A DNA stretch of 24,203 nt from DATHVI01 sp035461385 (GCA_035461385.1 DATHVI010000017.1:1-24203); one strand, 5' to 3'; positions 1 through 6,710 are shown, numbered from the stretch's first letter. A program made the numbers and translations. Notes: generated by a model from the letters alone, not told the origin.

Positions 1-712
1 AGAAGTCGATCCCGAGCTCGGCCATGTCGAGGGGGAGCTTGGGCGCCGCCTGAGCGCCGTCGCCGAGGACCAGCGCCCCGGCGTCGTGGGCGAGCCGGAC
101 GATCTCGCGCAGCGGCGTCTCGGTGCCGAGGACGTTCGAGACGTGGGCGACGGCGACCAGCTTCGGCTCGCGCTCGAGCAGGTTGGCGTACGCGCCGACG
201 TCGAGCAGGCCTTCCTCGGTCACCGGCACCCAGTCGATCTCGGCGCCGGTGCGCTCCGCGAGCTGCTGCCAGGGAACGATGTTCGAGTGGTGCTCGAGCT
301 CGGTCAGCAGGATCCGGTCGCCGGCGCTGACGTTGGCGTCGCCCCAGGCTCGGGCGACGAGGTTGATCGCCTCGGTGGCGTTGCGGACGAAGACGACCTC
401 GCGGCGGTCGGCGGCGCCGAGATGGTCGGCGACCGTCGCCCGAGCGCCCTCGTAGGCTGCGGTCGCCTCGGCCGACATCGTGTGGGCGCCGCGGTGGACG
501 TTCGAGTGATGGCGCCGCTCGTAGCGGTCCATCGCCTCGAGCGCGGCGAGGCAGCGCTGCGAACTGGCGCCGCTGTCGAGGTAGGCGATCGGCTTGCCGT
601 TGACCTCGCGGGCGAGCGCCGGGAACGCGGCCCGGACCTTCTCGATCGGGTAGTCGCGCGTCGCGGGCGCGGCGGCCGCGGCGGTGGAGTGGGTGGTGGC
701 CGCGGGCTCCAT
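1..712 (-). CDS. sufS: Cysteine desulfurase SufS, N-terminal part (runs off the left edge)
   Basis: Group II cysteine desulfurase, a PLP enzyme that takes sulfur from cysteine for Fe-S cluster assembly by the Suf system. About 237 N-terminal residues are present. After a disordered Ala/Thr-rich leader of about 18 residues come YPIEKVRAAFPAL, the AYLDSGASSQ strand, HHSNVHRGAHTMS, the ATEAINLVARAWG segment, LTELEHHSNIVPW with the His that stacks on PLP, and GDGAQAAPKLPLDM, whose Asp contacts the pyridine nitrogen. The PLP lysine and active-site cysteine lie beyond the edge. The ATG at 712 has no strong Shine-Dalgarno and sits 9 bases after a GC hairpin. It is the third gene of an rrf2-sufC-sufS set. 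Homology is clear from these motifs; SufS rather than another CsdA-like paralogue is inferred from the neighbouring sufC. Confidence 0.95.
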   Translation of the reverse strand, partial: MEPAATTHSTAAAAAPATRDYPIEKVRAAFPALAREVNGKPIAYLDSGASSQRCLAALEAMDRYERRHHSNVHRGAHTMSAEATAAYEGARATVADHLGAADRREVVFVRNATEAINLVARAWGDANVSAGDRILLTELEHHSNIVPWQQLAERTGAEIDWVPVTEEGLLDVGAYANLLEREPKLVAVAHVSNVLGTETPLREIVRLAHDAGALVLGDGAQAAPKLPLDMAELGIDF

Positions 713-718
713 CAGCCG

Positions 719-777
719 ATTGCGGCGGCTGCGCCGCCGTACTCGGTATCGCAGCTAAAGCTGCTGATCGAATACCT
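719..777 (-). other. Tandem hairpins between sufC and sufS
   Basis: The whole sufC-sufS gap is two inverted repeats. The one nearer sufS has arms GCGGCG (722-727) and CGCCGC (732-737) with a 4-base loop. The other has GCAGC (751-755) and GCTGC (760-764) around a 4-base loop, flanked by GGTAT (745-749) and ATACC (772-776). No T-run follows, so a full terminator is unlikely. It may set the sufC/sufS expression ratio or stabilise processed mRNA. Role is inference. Confidence 0.5.
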
Positions 778-782
778 TGCCA

Positions 783-1541
783 CTAGGCGGCCACTTCCTC
801 GCGGATCCAGCCGTAGCCCTTCTCCTCGAGCTCGGCGACGAGCTCGGGACCACCCTCCTTGACGATCCGGCCCTCGTGCATCACGTGGACCGCGTCGGGC
901 TCGATCAGGTGCAGGATCCGCTGGTAATGGGTGATGATCAGGACGCCCATCTCGGGGCCGGCGAACTTGTTCACTCCCTCGGCGACGATTCGCAGCGCGT
1001 CGATGTCGAGCCCCGAGTCGGTCTCGTCGAGGACCGCCATCTGCGGCCGCAGCATCGCCAGCTGGAGGATCTCCATCCGCTTCTTCTCGCCGCCCGAGAA
1101 GCCGTCGTTGACGTAGCGGCTCGAGAACTCCTTCGGGATGTTGACGAGCTCCATCGCCTCCTCGGTCGCGCGGCGGAAGTCCTTGAGCGAGATCTGGCTC
1201 TCGCCGCGCGCCTCGCGGTGCGCGTTGAGCGCCATTCGCAGGTACTTGGCGACGGTGACACCGGGGATCGCGACCGGATACTGGAAGGCCATGAACAGGC
1301 CGGCCCGCGCACGCTCCTCGGGGTCGGCCTCGGTGATGCCCTCGCCGTCGAAGACGATCTCGCCGTCGGTGATCTCGAGCGCCGGGTGGCCCATGATCGC
1401 GTTCGCGAGCGTCGACTTGCCCGAGCCGTTGGGGCCCATCAGGGCGTGGATCTGGCCCTTCGAGACCTCGAGGTCGAGCCCCTTGAGGATCTCCTTGCCC
1501 TCGGCAGTCACGTGCAGGTTGCGGATCTCTAGGTCGGCCAT
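783..1541 (-). CDS. sufC: Fe-S cluster assembly ATPase SufC
   Basis: ABC-type ATPase of the SufBCD scaffold; it acts in the cytosol and drives Fe-S cluster building, not transport. The 252-residue length is normal for the family. Visible motifs are Walker A GPNGSGKST near residue 37, the SufC-type signature FSGGEKKRMEI, and Walker B MAVLDETDSGLD, where SufC has DETDSGLD in place of the usual DEPTSALD. The His switch lies in LIITHYQRIL. The ATG at 1541 has a good GGAG Shine-Dalgarno about 6 bases upstream. It lies 48 bases downstream of the Rrf2 stop and is followed by sufS after 70 bases, so one transcript from the Rrf2 promoter is likely. The partners SufB and SufD are not on either side of it in this window. 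Confidence 0.97.
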   Translation of the reverse strand: MADLEIRNLHVTAEGKEILKGLDLEVSKGQIHALMGPNGSGKSTLANAIMGHPALEITDGEIVFDGEGITEADPEERARAGLFMAFQYPVAIPGVTVAKYLRMALNAHREARGESQISLKDFRRATEEAMELVNIPKEFSSRYVNDGFSGGEKKRMEILQLAMLRPQMAVLDETDSGLDIDALRIVAEGVNKFAGPEMGVLIITHYQRILHLIEPDAVHVMHEGRIVKEGGPELVAELEEKGYGWIREEVAA

Positions 1542-1589
1542 GCGTCTCCTGTGTCGGTGGTCGTCTCTTCGTCGGTGCGGGCTGGCCCG

Positions 1590-2102
1590 TCAGGCGGGCT
1601 GGGCCGCGAGCGGGTCGCCTTCGACCTTCGTCGCGGCCTCGACCGTGGCGCCCGCGGATGCGAACTCGACCAGCTCGGCGAGCGTGGTCCCGGCGAGCGC
1701 CTTGTTGACGCCCCCCTGGACCCGGGTCCAGAGCAGCTTCGTCGCGCAGGCGCGGTCGCCGTCCGTTTCGTGCGAGCAGAGCACCCGGCCCTCGCGGTCG
1801 GCATGGAAGCACTCCATCGGCGCGATCGGTCCCTCGAGGGCCTCGACAACGTCGAGCATCGTGATCTCCTCGGCGGGCTTGCCGAGCCGGTAGCCGCCGT
1901 GCGCGCCGCGGACCGACCGCACCAGCCCCTGCTCGCGAAGCTTCGCGACCAGGTGCTCGAGGTAGGACAGCGGCAGCGTCTCCGCCTCGGCGACCGAGCC
2001 GAGCGAGACCGGCTCGGCCTCGCCGGGCGCCGAGGAGTCCGCGCGCCGGCCGAGCTCGACCATCAGTCGCACCCCGTACTCAGCCTTGGTCGAGAACAGC
2101 AT
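1590..2102 (-). CDS. Rrf2-family regulator, IscR/SufR-like, three cysteines
   Basis: Transcription factor of the Rrf2 family, probably sensing Fe-S status and controlling the suf genes behind it. The winged helix is clear: KAEYGVRLMVELG, then SLGSVAEAETLPLSYLEHLV and the wing VRGAHGGYRLGK. Three cysteines follow (about C98, C109 and C119 from this start) in MECFH, VLCSHE and RACATK. This is the usual place for a [2Fe-2S] cluster, though spaced more widely than the Cys-x5-Cys-x5-Cys of IscR. About 170 residues is normal. The ATG at 2102 gives the usual N-terminus, but its GGAGG is only 2 bases away; a TTG at 2111 is the alternative. It is divergent from nothing: the response regulator gene ends 168 bases upstream on the same strand, and that gap holds two inverted-repeat structures. 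The suf target is inferred from position. Confidence 0.92.
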   Translation of the reverse strand: MLFSTKAEYGVRLMVELGRRADSSAPGEAEPVSLGSVAEAETLPLSYLEHLVAKLREQGLVRSVRGAHGGYRLGKPAEEITMLDVVEALEGPIAPMECFHADREGRVLCSHETDGDRACATKLLWTRVQGGVNKALAGTTLAELVEFASAGATVEAATKVEGDPLAAQPA

Positions 2103-2121
2103 CGCCTCCAAATCCTAGCTT

Positions 2122-2142
2122 GCCGGTCGGAAAATCACCGGC
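2122..2142. promoter_or_regulatory. Inverted repeat just upstream of the Rrf2 gene, possible operator
   Basis: Arms GCCGGT (2122-2127) and ACCGGC (2137-2142) surround an A/T-rich 9-base centre containing AAAATC. It lies about 20 bases before the Rrf2 start, where an autoregulatory operator would be expected. The sequence does not match the IscR or CymR consensus that I know, so operator status rests on position and symmetry only. Confidence 0.35.
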
Positions 2143-2146
2143 CGCC

Positions 2147-2273
2147 GACGTAGGCGGTGAAAAGCAAGCAGTTCAAGGACGCAGGCCGCTCGTCGAAGCG
2201 AGCGTATTGATCGCGTACGTGAGCGAGGCGAGCGGCCGAGGACGCCGAAATCCGCCGCTTTGCAGCCGCCTAC
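2147..2273. repeat. Long imperfect palindrome between the response regulator and Rrf2 genes
   Basis: About 125 bases fold back on themselves. Outer arms are GTAGGCGG (2150-2157) and CCGCCTAC (2266-2273). Next come AAAGC (2161-2165) with GCTTT (2257-2261). The inner stem is GGCCGCTCG (2184-2192) with CGAGCGGCC (2229-2237). The inner loop holds GCGAGCGTATTGATCGCGTA. The right outer arm covers the last codons and stop of the response regulator gene. It does not look coding in any frame. It could be a dispersed repeat unit, a structured RNA, or a large two-way terminator. I have the impression of similar sequences in unrelated genomes but cannot verify this. Confidence 0.6.
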
Positions 2274-2914
2274 GGCTCGATCAGCCCGCGGCGGATCGCG
2301 TAGCGGACGAGCTCGACGCGGTCGCGCATGCCGAGCTTTCGCATCGCGTTCGAGCGGTGGTTCTCGACCGTTTTCTCGGAGAGGTGGAGGATCTCGGCGA
2401 TCTCCTTGTTGGTGTGGGCCTCGGCGACGAGCTTCACCACCTCCTGCTCGCGGGGGGTGAGCTCATCCGAGCGCGTCTCGCCGCCGCCGAGCACGTCCTT
2501 GATCAGCGCCCGCTGGGCCTGCGGGGTGAGGAACGGCTCGCCGCGCTCGACCGCACGCACCGCCTCGAGCAGGTCGGCGTCGGCCTGTGCCTTCAAGACG
2601 TATCCCGACGCGCCCGCCTTGAGCGCCTCGAACAGGTAGCGCTCGTCGTCGTACATCGACAGGATCAGGACGGCGACGTCGGGTGCCTGCGCCTTGATCT
2701 CCCGGGTCGCCTGGAGGCCGGTGAGCTTCGGCATCTTGACGTCGAGGATCGCCAGGTCGGGGCGATCGCGGATCGCCATGTCGCGCGCGGTCGCGCCGTC
2801 CGCGGCCTCGCCGACGACCTCGATGTCGCCCTCGCGCTCGAGCAGCATCCGCAGCCCCGAGCGGACGATCCCGTGGTCGTCGGCGATCAGCACCTTCACG
2901 TCAGTCGCTTCCAT
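2270..2914 (-). CDS. NarL/FixJ-type response regulator
   Basis: Two-component DNA-binding regulator. An N-terminal receiver domain begins at KVLIADDHGIVRSGL (acidic pair DD), has the phosphoacceptor Asp in LAILDVKMPKL, and has the conserved Lys in SGYVLKAQ. A C-terminal LuxR helix-turn-helix covers LTPREQEVVKLVAEAHTNKE to LSEKTVENHRSNAMRKLGM. About 210 residues is normal. The gene follows the kinase gene and overlaps its end, so the two are translationally coupled and form a pair. The start is uncertain: ATG at 2914 is used here. TTG 2932 and ATG 2929 or 2923 lie upstream. GTG 2899, one base after the kinase stop with a GGAAG 8 bases before it, would also give a complete domain. The stop lies in the palindrome at 2147-2273. 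The regulon cannot be read from the sequence. Confidence 0.95.
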   Translation of the reverse strand: MEATDVKVLIADDHGIVRSGLRMLLEREGDIEVVGEAADGATARDMAIRDRPDLAILDVKMPKLTGLQATREIKAQAPDVAVLILSMYDDERYLFEALKAGASGYVLKAQADADLLEAVRAVERGEPFLTPQAQRALIKDVLGGGETRSDELTPREQEVVKLVAEAHTNKEIAEILHLSEKTVENHRSNAMRKLGMRDRVELVRYAIRRGLIEP

Positions 2915-3902
2915 CTCCTGCATCGGCATCAACGGTTATCGGCACCCGGAGCCTGATCCTTGTGCCCGCCCCCGGCCTCGACGTCACCTGCAGGTCGCCG
3001 TTCACGAGCAGCGCCCGCTCGCGCATCCCGGCGATCCCGAGCCCGCTCGCCGCCTGCTCGAACGTGAACCCGCGGCCGTCATCGGCGATCTCGAGGTCGA
3101 CGTGATCGGCCTCGCGGACGAGCCTCACCTCGACGCTGCTCGCGTCGGCGTGCCGGAGCGTGTTCGAGAGTGCCTCCTGCGCGACCCGGTAGAGGACGAG
3201 CTGGACGTCGGCGGGGAGGCCGGAGAAGTCGCCGGCGGACTCGAACCTGGGGTCGAGGTGGCCCTGGGCTCCGAGCTCCTCGACGTGGCCCGTGAGCGCC
3301 GCCTTCAGCCCGAGGTCGTCGAGCGCCGTCGGGCGAAGCTGCCGGGCGAGCGCGAGCAGCTCCTCCATCGCCTGGTTCGCCAGCGTCCGGGTCTCGCCGA
3401 GCTCGGCGGCGAGGTCCGGAGGGGCGCTGCGCCGCGCCGCCTCGAGCCGCAGCAAGAGGCCGGTGAGCGACTGGTTGACCTCGTCGTGGAGGTCGCGGGC
3501 GATCCGCGCCCGCTCTTCCTCCTGGGCCGAGAGCGCGGCGCTCGAGGTCCGCCGGCGCTCCGCCTCGAGTCGCTGGAGCATGCGGTGGAAGGCGCGGTGG
3601 AGGCGCTCGACCTCCTCCGGCCCGGCGATCCCGTCCTCGCCCTTGAGGTTCGCGCCCGGCCGCGAGAGGTCGGCCCGCTCCATCTCCTCGACGAGGCGCT
3701 CGAGTGGCCGGAACCGGCGCTGGATCAGGACCAGGTTGATCAGGATCGTCAGCGCGACCGCGAAGCCGAGCACGAACGCGGCCTCGGGATGCTCGCTGAG
3801 CTTGAGATCGGGATTGGCGGCGACCGCCGCCGCGATCACGGCGGCGACGATCAGCGTCAGGTTGACGACGACGATCTGGGTCAGCAGCCGGCGATCACGC
3901 AT
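2901..3902 (-). CDS. NarL-family sensor histidine kinase (HisKA_3)
   Basis: Membrane-bound kinase partner of the overlapping response regulator. The 333-residue protein has two transmembrane helices (about residues 5-28 and 39-60) separated by only about 10 residues, so there is almost no extracellular sensor. A HAMP-like linker follows (RRFRPLERLVEEMERADLS). A coiled segment then leads to the HisKA_3 box ARIARDLHDEVNQSL with the phosphoacceptor His. The HATPase domain shows EALSNTLRHADAS, the G1 box DDGRGF and the G2 region GLGIAGMRERA. The ATG at 3902 is preceded 8 bases upstream by GATACT, which could be a -10 box for a nearly leaderless message. The very short loop suggests membrane or intracellular stress sensing as in LiaS-type kinases, but this is inference. 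Confidence 0.95.
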   Translation of the reverse strand: MRDRRLLTQIVVVNLTLIVAAVIAAAVAANPDLKLSEHPEAAFVLGFAVALTILINLVLIQRRFRPLERLVEEMERADLSRPGANLKGEDGIAGPEEVERLHRAFHRMLQRLEAERRRTSSAALSAQEEERARIARDLHDEVNQSLTGLLLRLEAARRSAPPDLAAELGETRTLANQAMEELLALARQLRPTALDDLGLKAALTGHVEELGAQGHLDPRFESAGDFSGLPADVQLVLYRVAQEALSNTLRHADASSVEVRLVREADHVDLEIADDGRGFTFEQAASGLGIAGMRERALLVNGDLQVTSRPGAGTRIRLRVPITVDADAGDGSD

Positions 3903-3965
3903 GGACCGTAAGTATCGACTGCGGCGCGTTCGAGGATGAGCCCGGGCACGACGGCGGTCGGAGCC

Positions 3966-3991
3966 GGGTCAGACCCCACCCCGAATAGGGG
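3966..3991. repeat. Two short inverted repeats in the kinase/htpX divergent gap
   Basis: The 216-base gap between the divergent kinase and htpX genes holds GGGTC-A-GACCC (3966-3976) followed at once by CCCC (3979-3982) and GGGG (3988-3991) around GAATA. The first motif resembles REP-type palindromes. No confident promoter for htpX was found in the gap, although 4023-4045 is unusually A/T-rich (runs of A and T) for this genome. Confidence 0.35.
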
Positions 3992-4118
3992 CCAGCACCT
4001 AGGAAGTTCTGCCGCGCGCTCGTCAAAATGTCCATGTCAGTTTTTTCCCAGCATCTACCTGCGCACGCTGCTTCGCGGCACGAACGCCGTTCACTCTCAT
4101 AAGGAGGCTTCTCCCCCG

Positions 4119-4991
4119 ATGACCACCACCCGTAGATCCAACTTCGCCGCCGGCCTGCGGACGACGATCCTGCTCGCCTCGCTGACCGGTCTCCTGGTGG
4201 TGATCGGCGCGGTCATCGGCGGCTCCAGCATGGCGCTGGTGTTCCTCGGCATCGCCGCGGTGATCAACCTGGGCGCCTATTGGTTCAGCGACAAGCTGGC
4301 GCTGAAGATGAGCGGCGCGCAGCCGGTCTCCGAGGAGCAGGCGCCCGGCCTCTATCAGATGGTGCGCGAGCTGACGACCCGCGCCGACATGCCGATGCCG
4401 CGCCTGTACGTGATCCCGCAGCAGCAGGCGAACGCGTTCGCGACCGGTCGCAACCCGAAGAACTCGGCTGTCGCCGTCACCCAGGGCATCACCCGGCTGC
4501 TGTCCGAGGACGAGCTCCGCGGCGTGATCGCCCACGAGCTTGCCCACATCCGCAACCGCGACGTCCTGATCCAGTCGGTCGCGGCGACGATCGGCGGCGC
4601 GATCACCTATCTCGCCTACATGCTGCTGTGGTTCGGCGGCGGCAACAACAACAGCCCGCTCGGGCTGGTCGGCTTCCTCGCGATCTGGCTGCTCGCGCCA
4701 ATCGCGGCGTCGCTGATCCAGCTCTCGATCTCGCGCCAGCGCGAGTACTCCGCCGACGCCACCGGGGCGTCGATCAGCGGCAACCCGGAGTCGCTCGCCT
4801 CGGCGCTCGAGCGCCTCGAGCAGGGCGCGAAGGCGATGCCGATGGACCCGCAGCGGGTCAACGAGGCGACCGAGCCGCTCTACATCGTCAAGCCGTTCCG
4901 CGGCCGCGGCCTCGCGGCGCTGTTCTCGACCCACCCCCCGATCGAGGAGCGCGTCCGGCGCCTGCGCCAGATGCGCCCCACGTTTGCGTAG
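4119..4991 (+). CDS. htpX: Membrane zinc metalloprotease HtpX
   Basis: M48-family protease of the cytoplasmic membrane that degrades misfolded membrane proteins under stress. It has 290 residues, normal for HtpX. Two N-terminal membrane segments (about 14-34 and 37-55) precede the catalytic domain. The zinc site is H139-E-L-A-H143, with the third ligand Glu209 in REYSADATGA. Two further membrane segments lie between them (about 155-171 and 182-200), and the C-terminus has STHPPIEERVRRL. The start is set by AAGGAGG at 4101-4107 before ATG 4119. An in-frame ATG at 3936 would add 61 residues of low-quality, non-homologous sequence and is rejected. It is transcribed alone, divergent from the two-component pair, which might regulate it; that link is inference. 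Confidence 0.96.
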   Translation: MTTTRRSNFAAGLRTTILLASLTGLLVVIGAVIGGSSMALVFLGIAAVINLGAYWFSDKLALKMSGAQPVSEEQAPGLYQMVRELTTRADMPMPRLYVIPQQQANAFATGRNPKNSAVAVTQGITRLLSEDELRGVIAHELAHIRNRDVLIQSVAATIGGAITYLAYMLLWFGGGNNNSPLGLVGFLAIWLLAPIAASLIQLSISRQREYSADATGASISGNPESLASALERLEQGAKAMPMDPQRVNEATEPLYIVKPFRGRGLAALFSTHPPIEERVRRLRQMRPTFA

Positions 4992-5061
4992 GACCGAGGC
5001 GGGCCGACCGAGCGGCCAGGGCGGGCGCACGCTCCGGCTGATCGGCACCGCCCCCATCACG

Positions 5062-5104
5062 GTGAGGCGGATTTTGCATCGCTGCGATACAAGATCCGCC
5101 TCAC
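5062..5104. repeat. Long hairpin downstream of htpX
   Basis: Perfect 11-base arms GTGAGGCGGAT (5062-5072) and ATCCGCCTCAC (5094-5104) enclose a second nested stem: TTG/CAA and ATCG/CGAT around a 3-base loop. No T-run follows. It lies 71 bases after the htpX stop, so it may terminate or protect the htpX message, or be a copy of an interspersed palindrome. It shares the 10-mer GTATCGCAGC (minus strand here) with the sufC-sufS hairpin (746-755). Confidence 0.6.
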
Positions 5105-5162
5105 TCCGGAGGCGCGGCCGGCCCGGGCCGAGAGGAGGGCCGAACGGACCCGGCGTGGTCGT

Positions 5163-5205
5163 TGCTATCCTCGTAGCAGTAATACGTGAATCCGGATAGG
5201 GATTC
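5163..5205 (+). promoter_or_regulatory. Probable promoter and operator of the moeZ-cysO operon
   Basis: The stretch just before the E1-like gene is less GC-rich than its surroundings. It holds a small inverted repeat TGCTA/TAGCA (5163-5178), a -10-like TAATAC (5180-5185), and then a perfect inverted repeat GAATCC (5188-5193) / GGATTC (5200-5205) just downstream, where a repressor would block initiation. No good -35 is visible. GGAG at 5206-5209 lies 9 bases before the ATG. The regulator is unknown. Confidence 0.4.
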
Positions 5206-5218
5206 GGAGATTTAAGAG

Positions 5219-6406
5219 ATGGCGACTGCAGCGGACACGATCGAGCAGGTCAAGGCGCGGATCGAGGAGGTCACTCCCGCCGAGGCGCGTGGGGAGATCG
5301 AGCGCGGCGAGGTCGTGCTGCTCGATACCCGCGAGCTGACCGAGTGGAACGAGTCGCACCTCGAGGGCGCGACCCTCGTTCCGCCGGTCGAGGTCGTCGA
5401 GCGCGCCGACGAGGTCGCGCCCGACGCCGGCCAGCGGGTGCTGATCTACTGCGCCTCCGGCAACCGCTCGGCGCGCGCCGCCGACGCGCTTCAGAACCTC
5501 GGCTACGAGAACGTCGCCTCGGTCGCCGGGGGGATCAAGGCCTGGGAGGCGGAGGGCCACCCGGTCGTCGCCGCCTCCGGCCTCACCCCCGAGCAGCGGA
5601 TGCGCTACTCGCGCCACACCCTGCTCTCCGAGGTCGGGGTCGAGGGCCAGGCGAAGCTGCTCGAGTCGAAGGTCCTGCTGCTCGGCGCCGGCGGGCTCGG
5701 CTCTCCCGCCGCGCTCTATCTGGCGGCGGCCGGGATCGGCACGATCGGGCTCGTCGACGACGACCTCGTCGACGAGTCGAACCTGCAGCGGCAGGTGATC
5801 CACAACACCGCCCGGCTGGGCGCGGCGAAGACCGAGTCGGCCCGGCAGACGATCGAGCTCCTCAACCCCGACGTCGACGTCGTCGAGCATCGCACCCGGC
5901 TCGACTCCGCCAACGTGCTCGAACTGCTCGAGCCCTACGACATCATCGTCGACGGGGCCGACAACTTCCCGACCCGCTACCTGCTCAACGACGCCTCGGT
6001 GCGGCTGCGAAAGCCGGTCGTCTCGGCTTCGATCCTCGGCTTCGAGGGCCAGATCTCGACTTTCGCCCCCTACGAGGGGCCGTGCTACCGCTGCCTGTAC
6101 CCGACTCCGCCGCCCCCGGAGCTCGCGCCGAGCTGCGGGGCCGCCGGGGTGCTCGGGGTGATGGCGGGGGTGATGGGGCTCCTGCAGGCAAACGAGGTCA
6201 TCAAGCTCGCGGCCGGGATCGGCGAGCCGCTCGTCGGCCGACTGCTGCTCTACGACTCGCTCTCGACCCGATTCACCGAGCTCAAGGTGAGGCGCGATCC
6301 CGAGTGCCCGATCTGCGGCGAGCACGCCGAGGAGATCCCGGCATCGGAGATGGGCAAGTTCCCCGACTACGAGGCCTTCTGCGCCGGGCAGCCCGTCGCC
6401 GCCTGA
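5219..6406 (+). CDS. Rhodanese-ThiF/MoeB fusion, sulfur-carrier-activating enzyme (MoeZ-like)
   Basis: Activates a ubiquitin-like sulfur carrier: the E1-like domain adenylates the carrier's C-terminal glycine and the rhodanese supplies sulfur as a persulfide. The 395-residue protein has an N-terminal rhodanese domain (about 18-117) with active-site C78 in YCASGNRSARAA. The E1-like domain (about 122-370) has the ATP loop GAGGLGS at 156-162, the SNLQRQV segment, DGADNFPTRYLLND, and zinc pairs CYRC and CPIC. The likely second-step Cys is in APSCGAAGV. In mycobacterial MoeZ the rhodanese is at the C-terminus, so the order here is reversed. cysO begins 28 bases downstream, making CysO the obvious substrate. 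MoaD or ThiS could also be served. The ATG has a GGAG upstream. Function is strongly supported; substrate is inferred from position. Confidence 0.93.
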   Translation: MATAADTIEQVKARIEEVTPAEARGEIERGEVVLLDTRELTEWNESHLEGATLVPPVEVVERADEVAPDAGQRVLIYCASGNRSARAADALQNLGYENVASVAGGIKAWEAEGHPVVAASGLTPEQRMRYSRHTLLSEVGVEGQAKLLESKVLLLGAGGLGSPAALYLAAAGIGTIGLVDDDLVDESNLQRQVIHNTARLGAAKTESARQTIELLNPDVDVVEHRTRLDSANVLELLEPYDIIVDGADNFPTRYLLNDASVRLRKPVVSASILGFEGQISTFAPYEGPCYRCLYPTPPPPELAPSCGAAGVLGVMAGVMGLLQANEVIKLAAGIGEPLVGRLLLYDSLSTRFTELKVRRDPECPICGEHAEEIPASEMGKFPDYEAFCAGQPVAA

Positions 6407-6434
6407 CGCGACCTCGCTCGCTAGCTTTCCGCCA

Positions 6435-6710
6435 ATGCCGACGGTGAGGATCCCGCCAGTCCTGCGTCCCCGGACCGGGGGCGAGAGCGAGGTCACCGCC
6501 GAGGGCGAGACGGTTGGCGAGGTCCTGCGCGCGCTCGCCGACGCCCATCCGGAGACCCGCGACCAGCTCTTCGCCTCCGACGGCGAGCTCAACCGCTACG
6601 TCAACGTCTACCTCAACGACGAGGACGTCCGCGTCCTCGACGGTCTCGATACCAGCGCCTCGGCCGACGACACGGTCGTCATCGTGCCGGCGATGGCCGG
6701 CGGCGGCTGA
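6435..6710 (+). CDS. cysO: Sulfur carrier protein CysO (ThiS/MoaD fold)
   Basis: Ubiquitin-like carrier that delivers sulfur as a C-terminal thiocarboxylate for cysteine synthesis. The 91-residue protein matches what I recall of M. tuberculosis CysO along its length: VRIPPVLRPRTGG at the start, NRYVNVYLNDEDVR in the middle and VVIVPAMAGG near the end. This pattern separates it from ThiS and MoaD. The C-terminus is AGGG, one glycine longer than the usual GG. It lies directly behind its probable activating enzyme. CysM and Mec, which use CysO in M. tuberculosis, are encoded at 14435-15806 in this window. Translation may be coupled to the upstream gene, as no strong Shine-Dalgarno is visible before the ATG. 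Identification is from remembered family sequence, not a search. Confidence 0.92.
   Translation: MPTVRIPPVLRPRTGGESEVTAEGETVGEVLRALADAHPETRDQLFASDGELNRYVNVYLNDEDVRVLDGLDTSASADDTVVIVPAMAGGG

Noticed and set aside
86..862. Plus-strand open frames opposite sufS and sufC
   Set aside because: They are antisense to clear SufS and SufC coding sequence and show the Arg/Gly/Leu-rich text typical of GC-rich shadow frames.
1570..1625. Possible third duplicated gene end at the Rrf2 stop (repeat of CCAGCCCGC)
   Set aside because: Only about 11 of 12 bases match, within a GC-rich low-complexity stretch; chance is likely.
3936..4118. N-terminal extension of HtpX by 61 residues
   Set aside because: The extra residues resemble nothing in the family, cross the inverted repeats at 3966-3991, and the ATG at 4119 has its own AAGGAGG.
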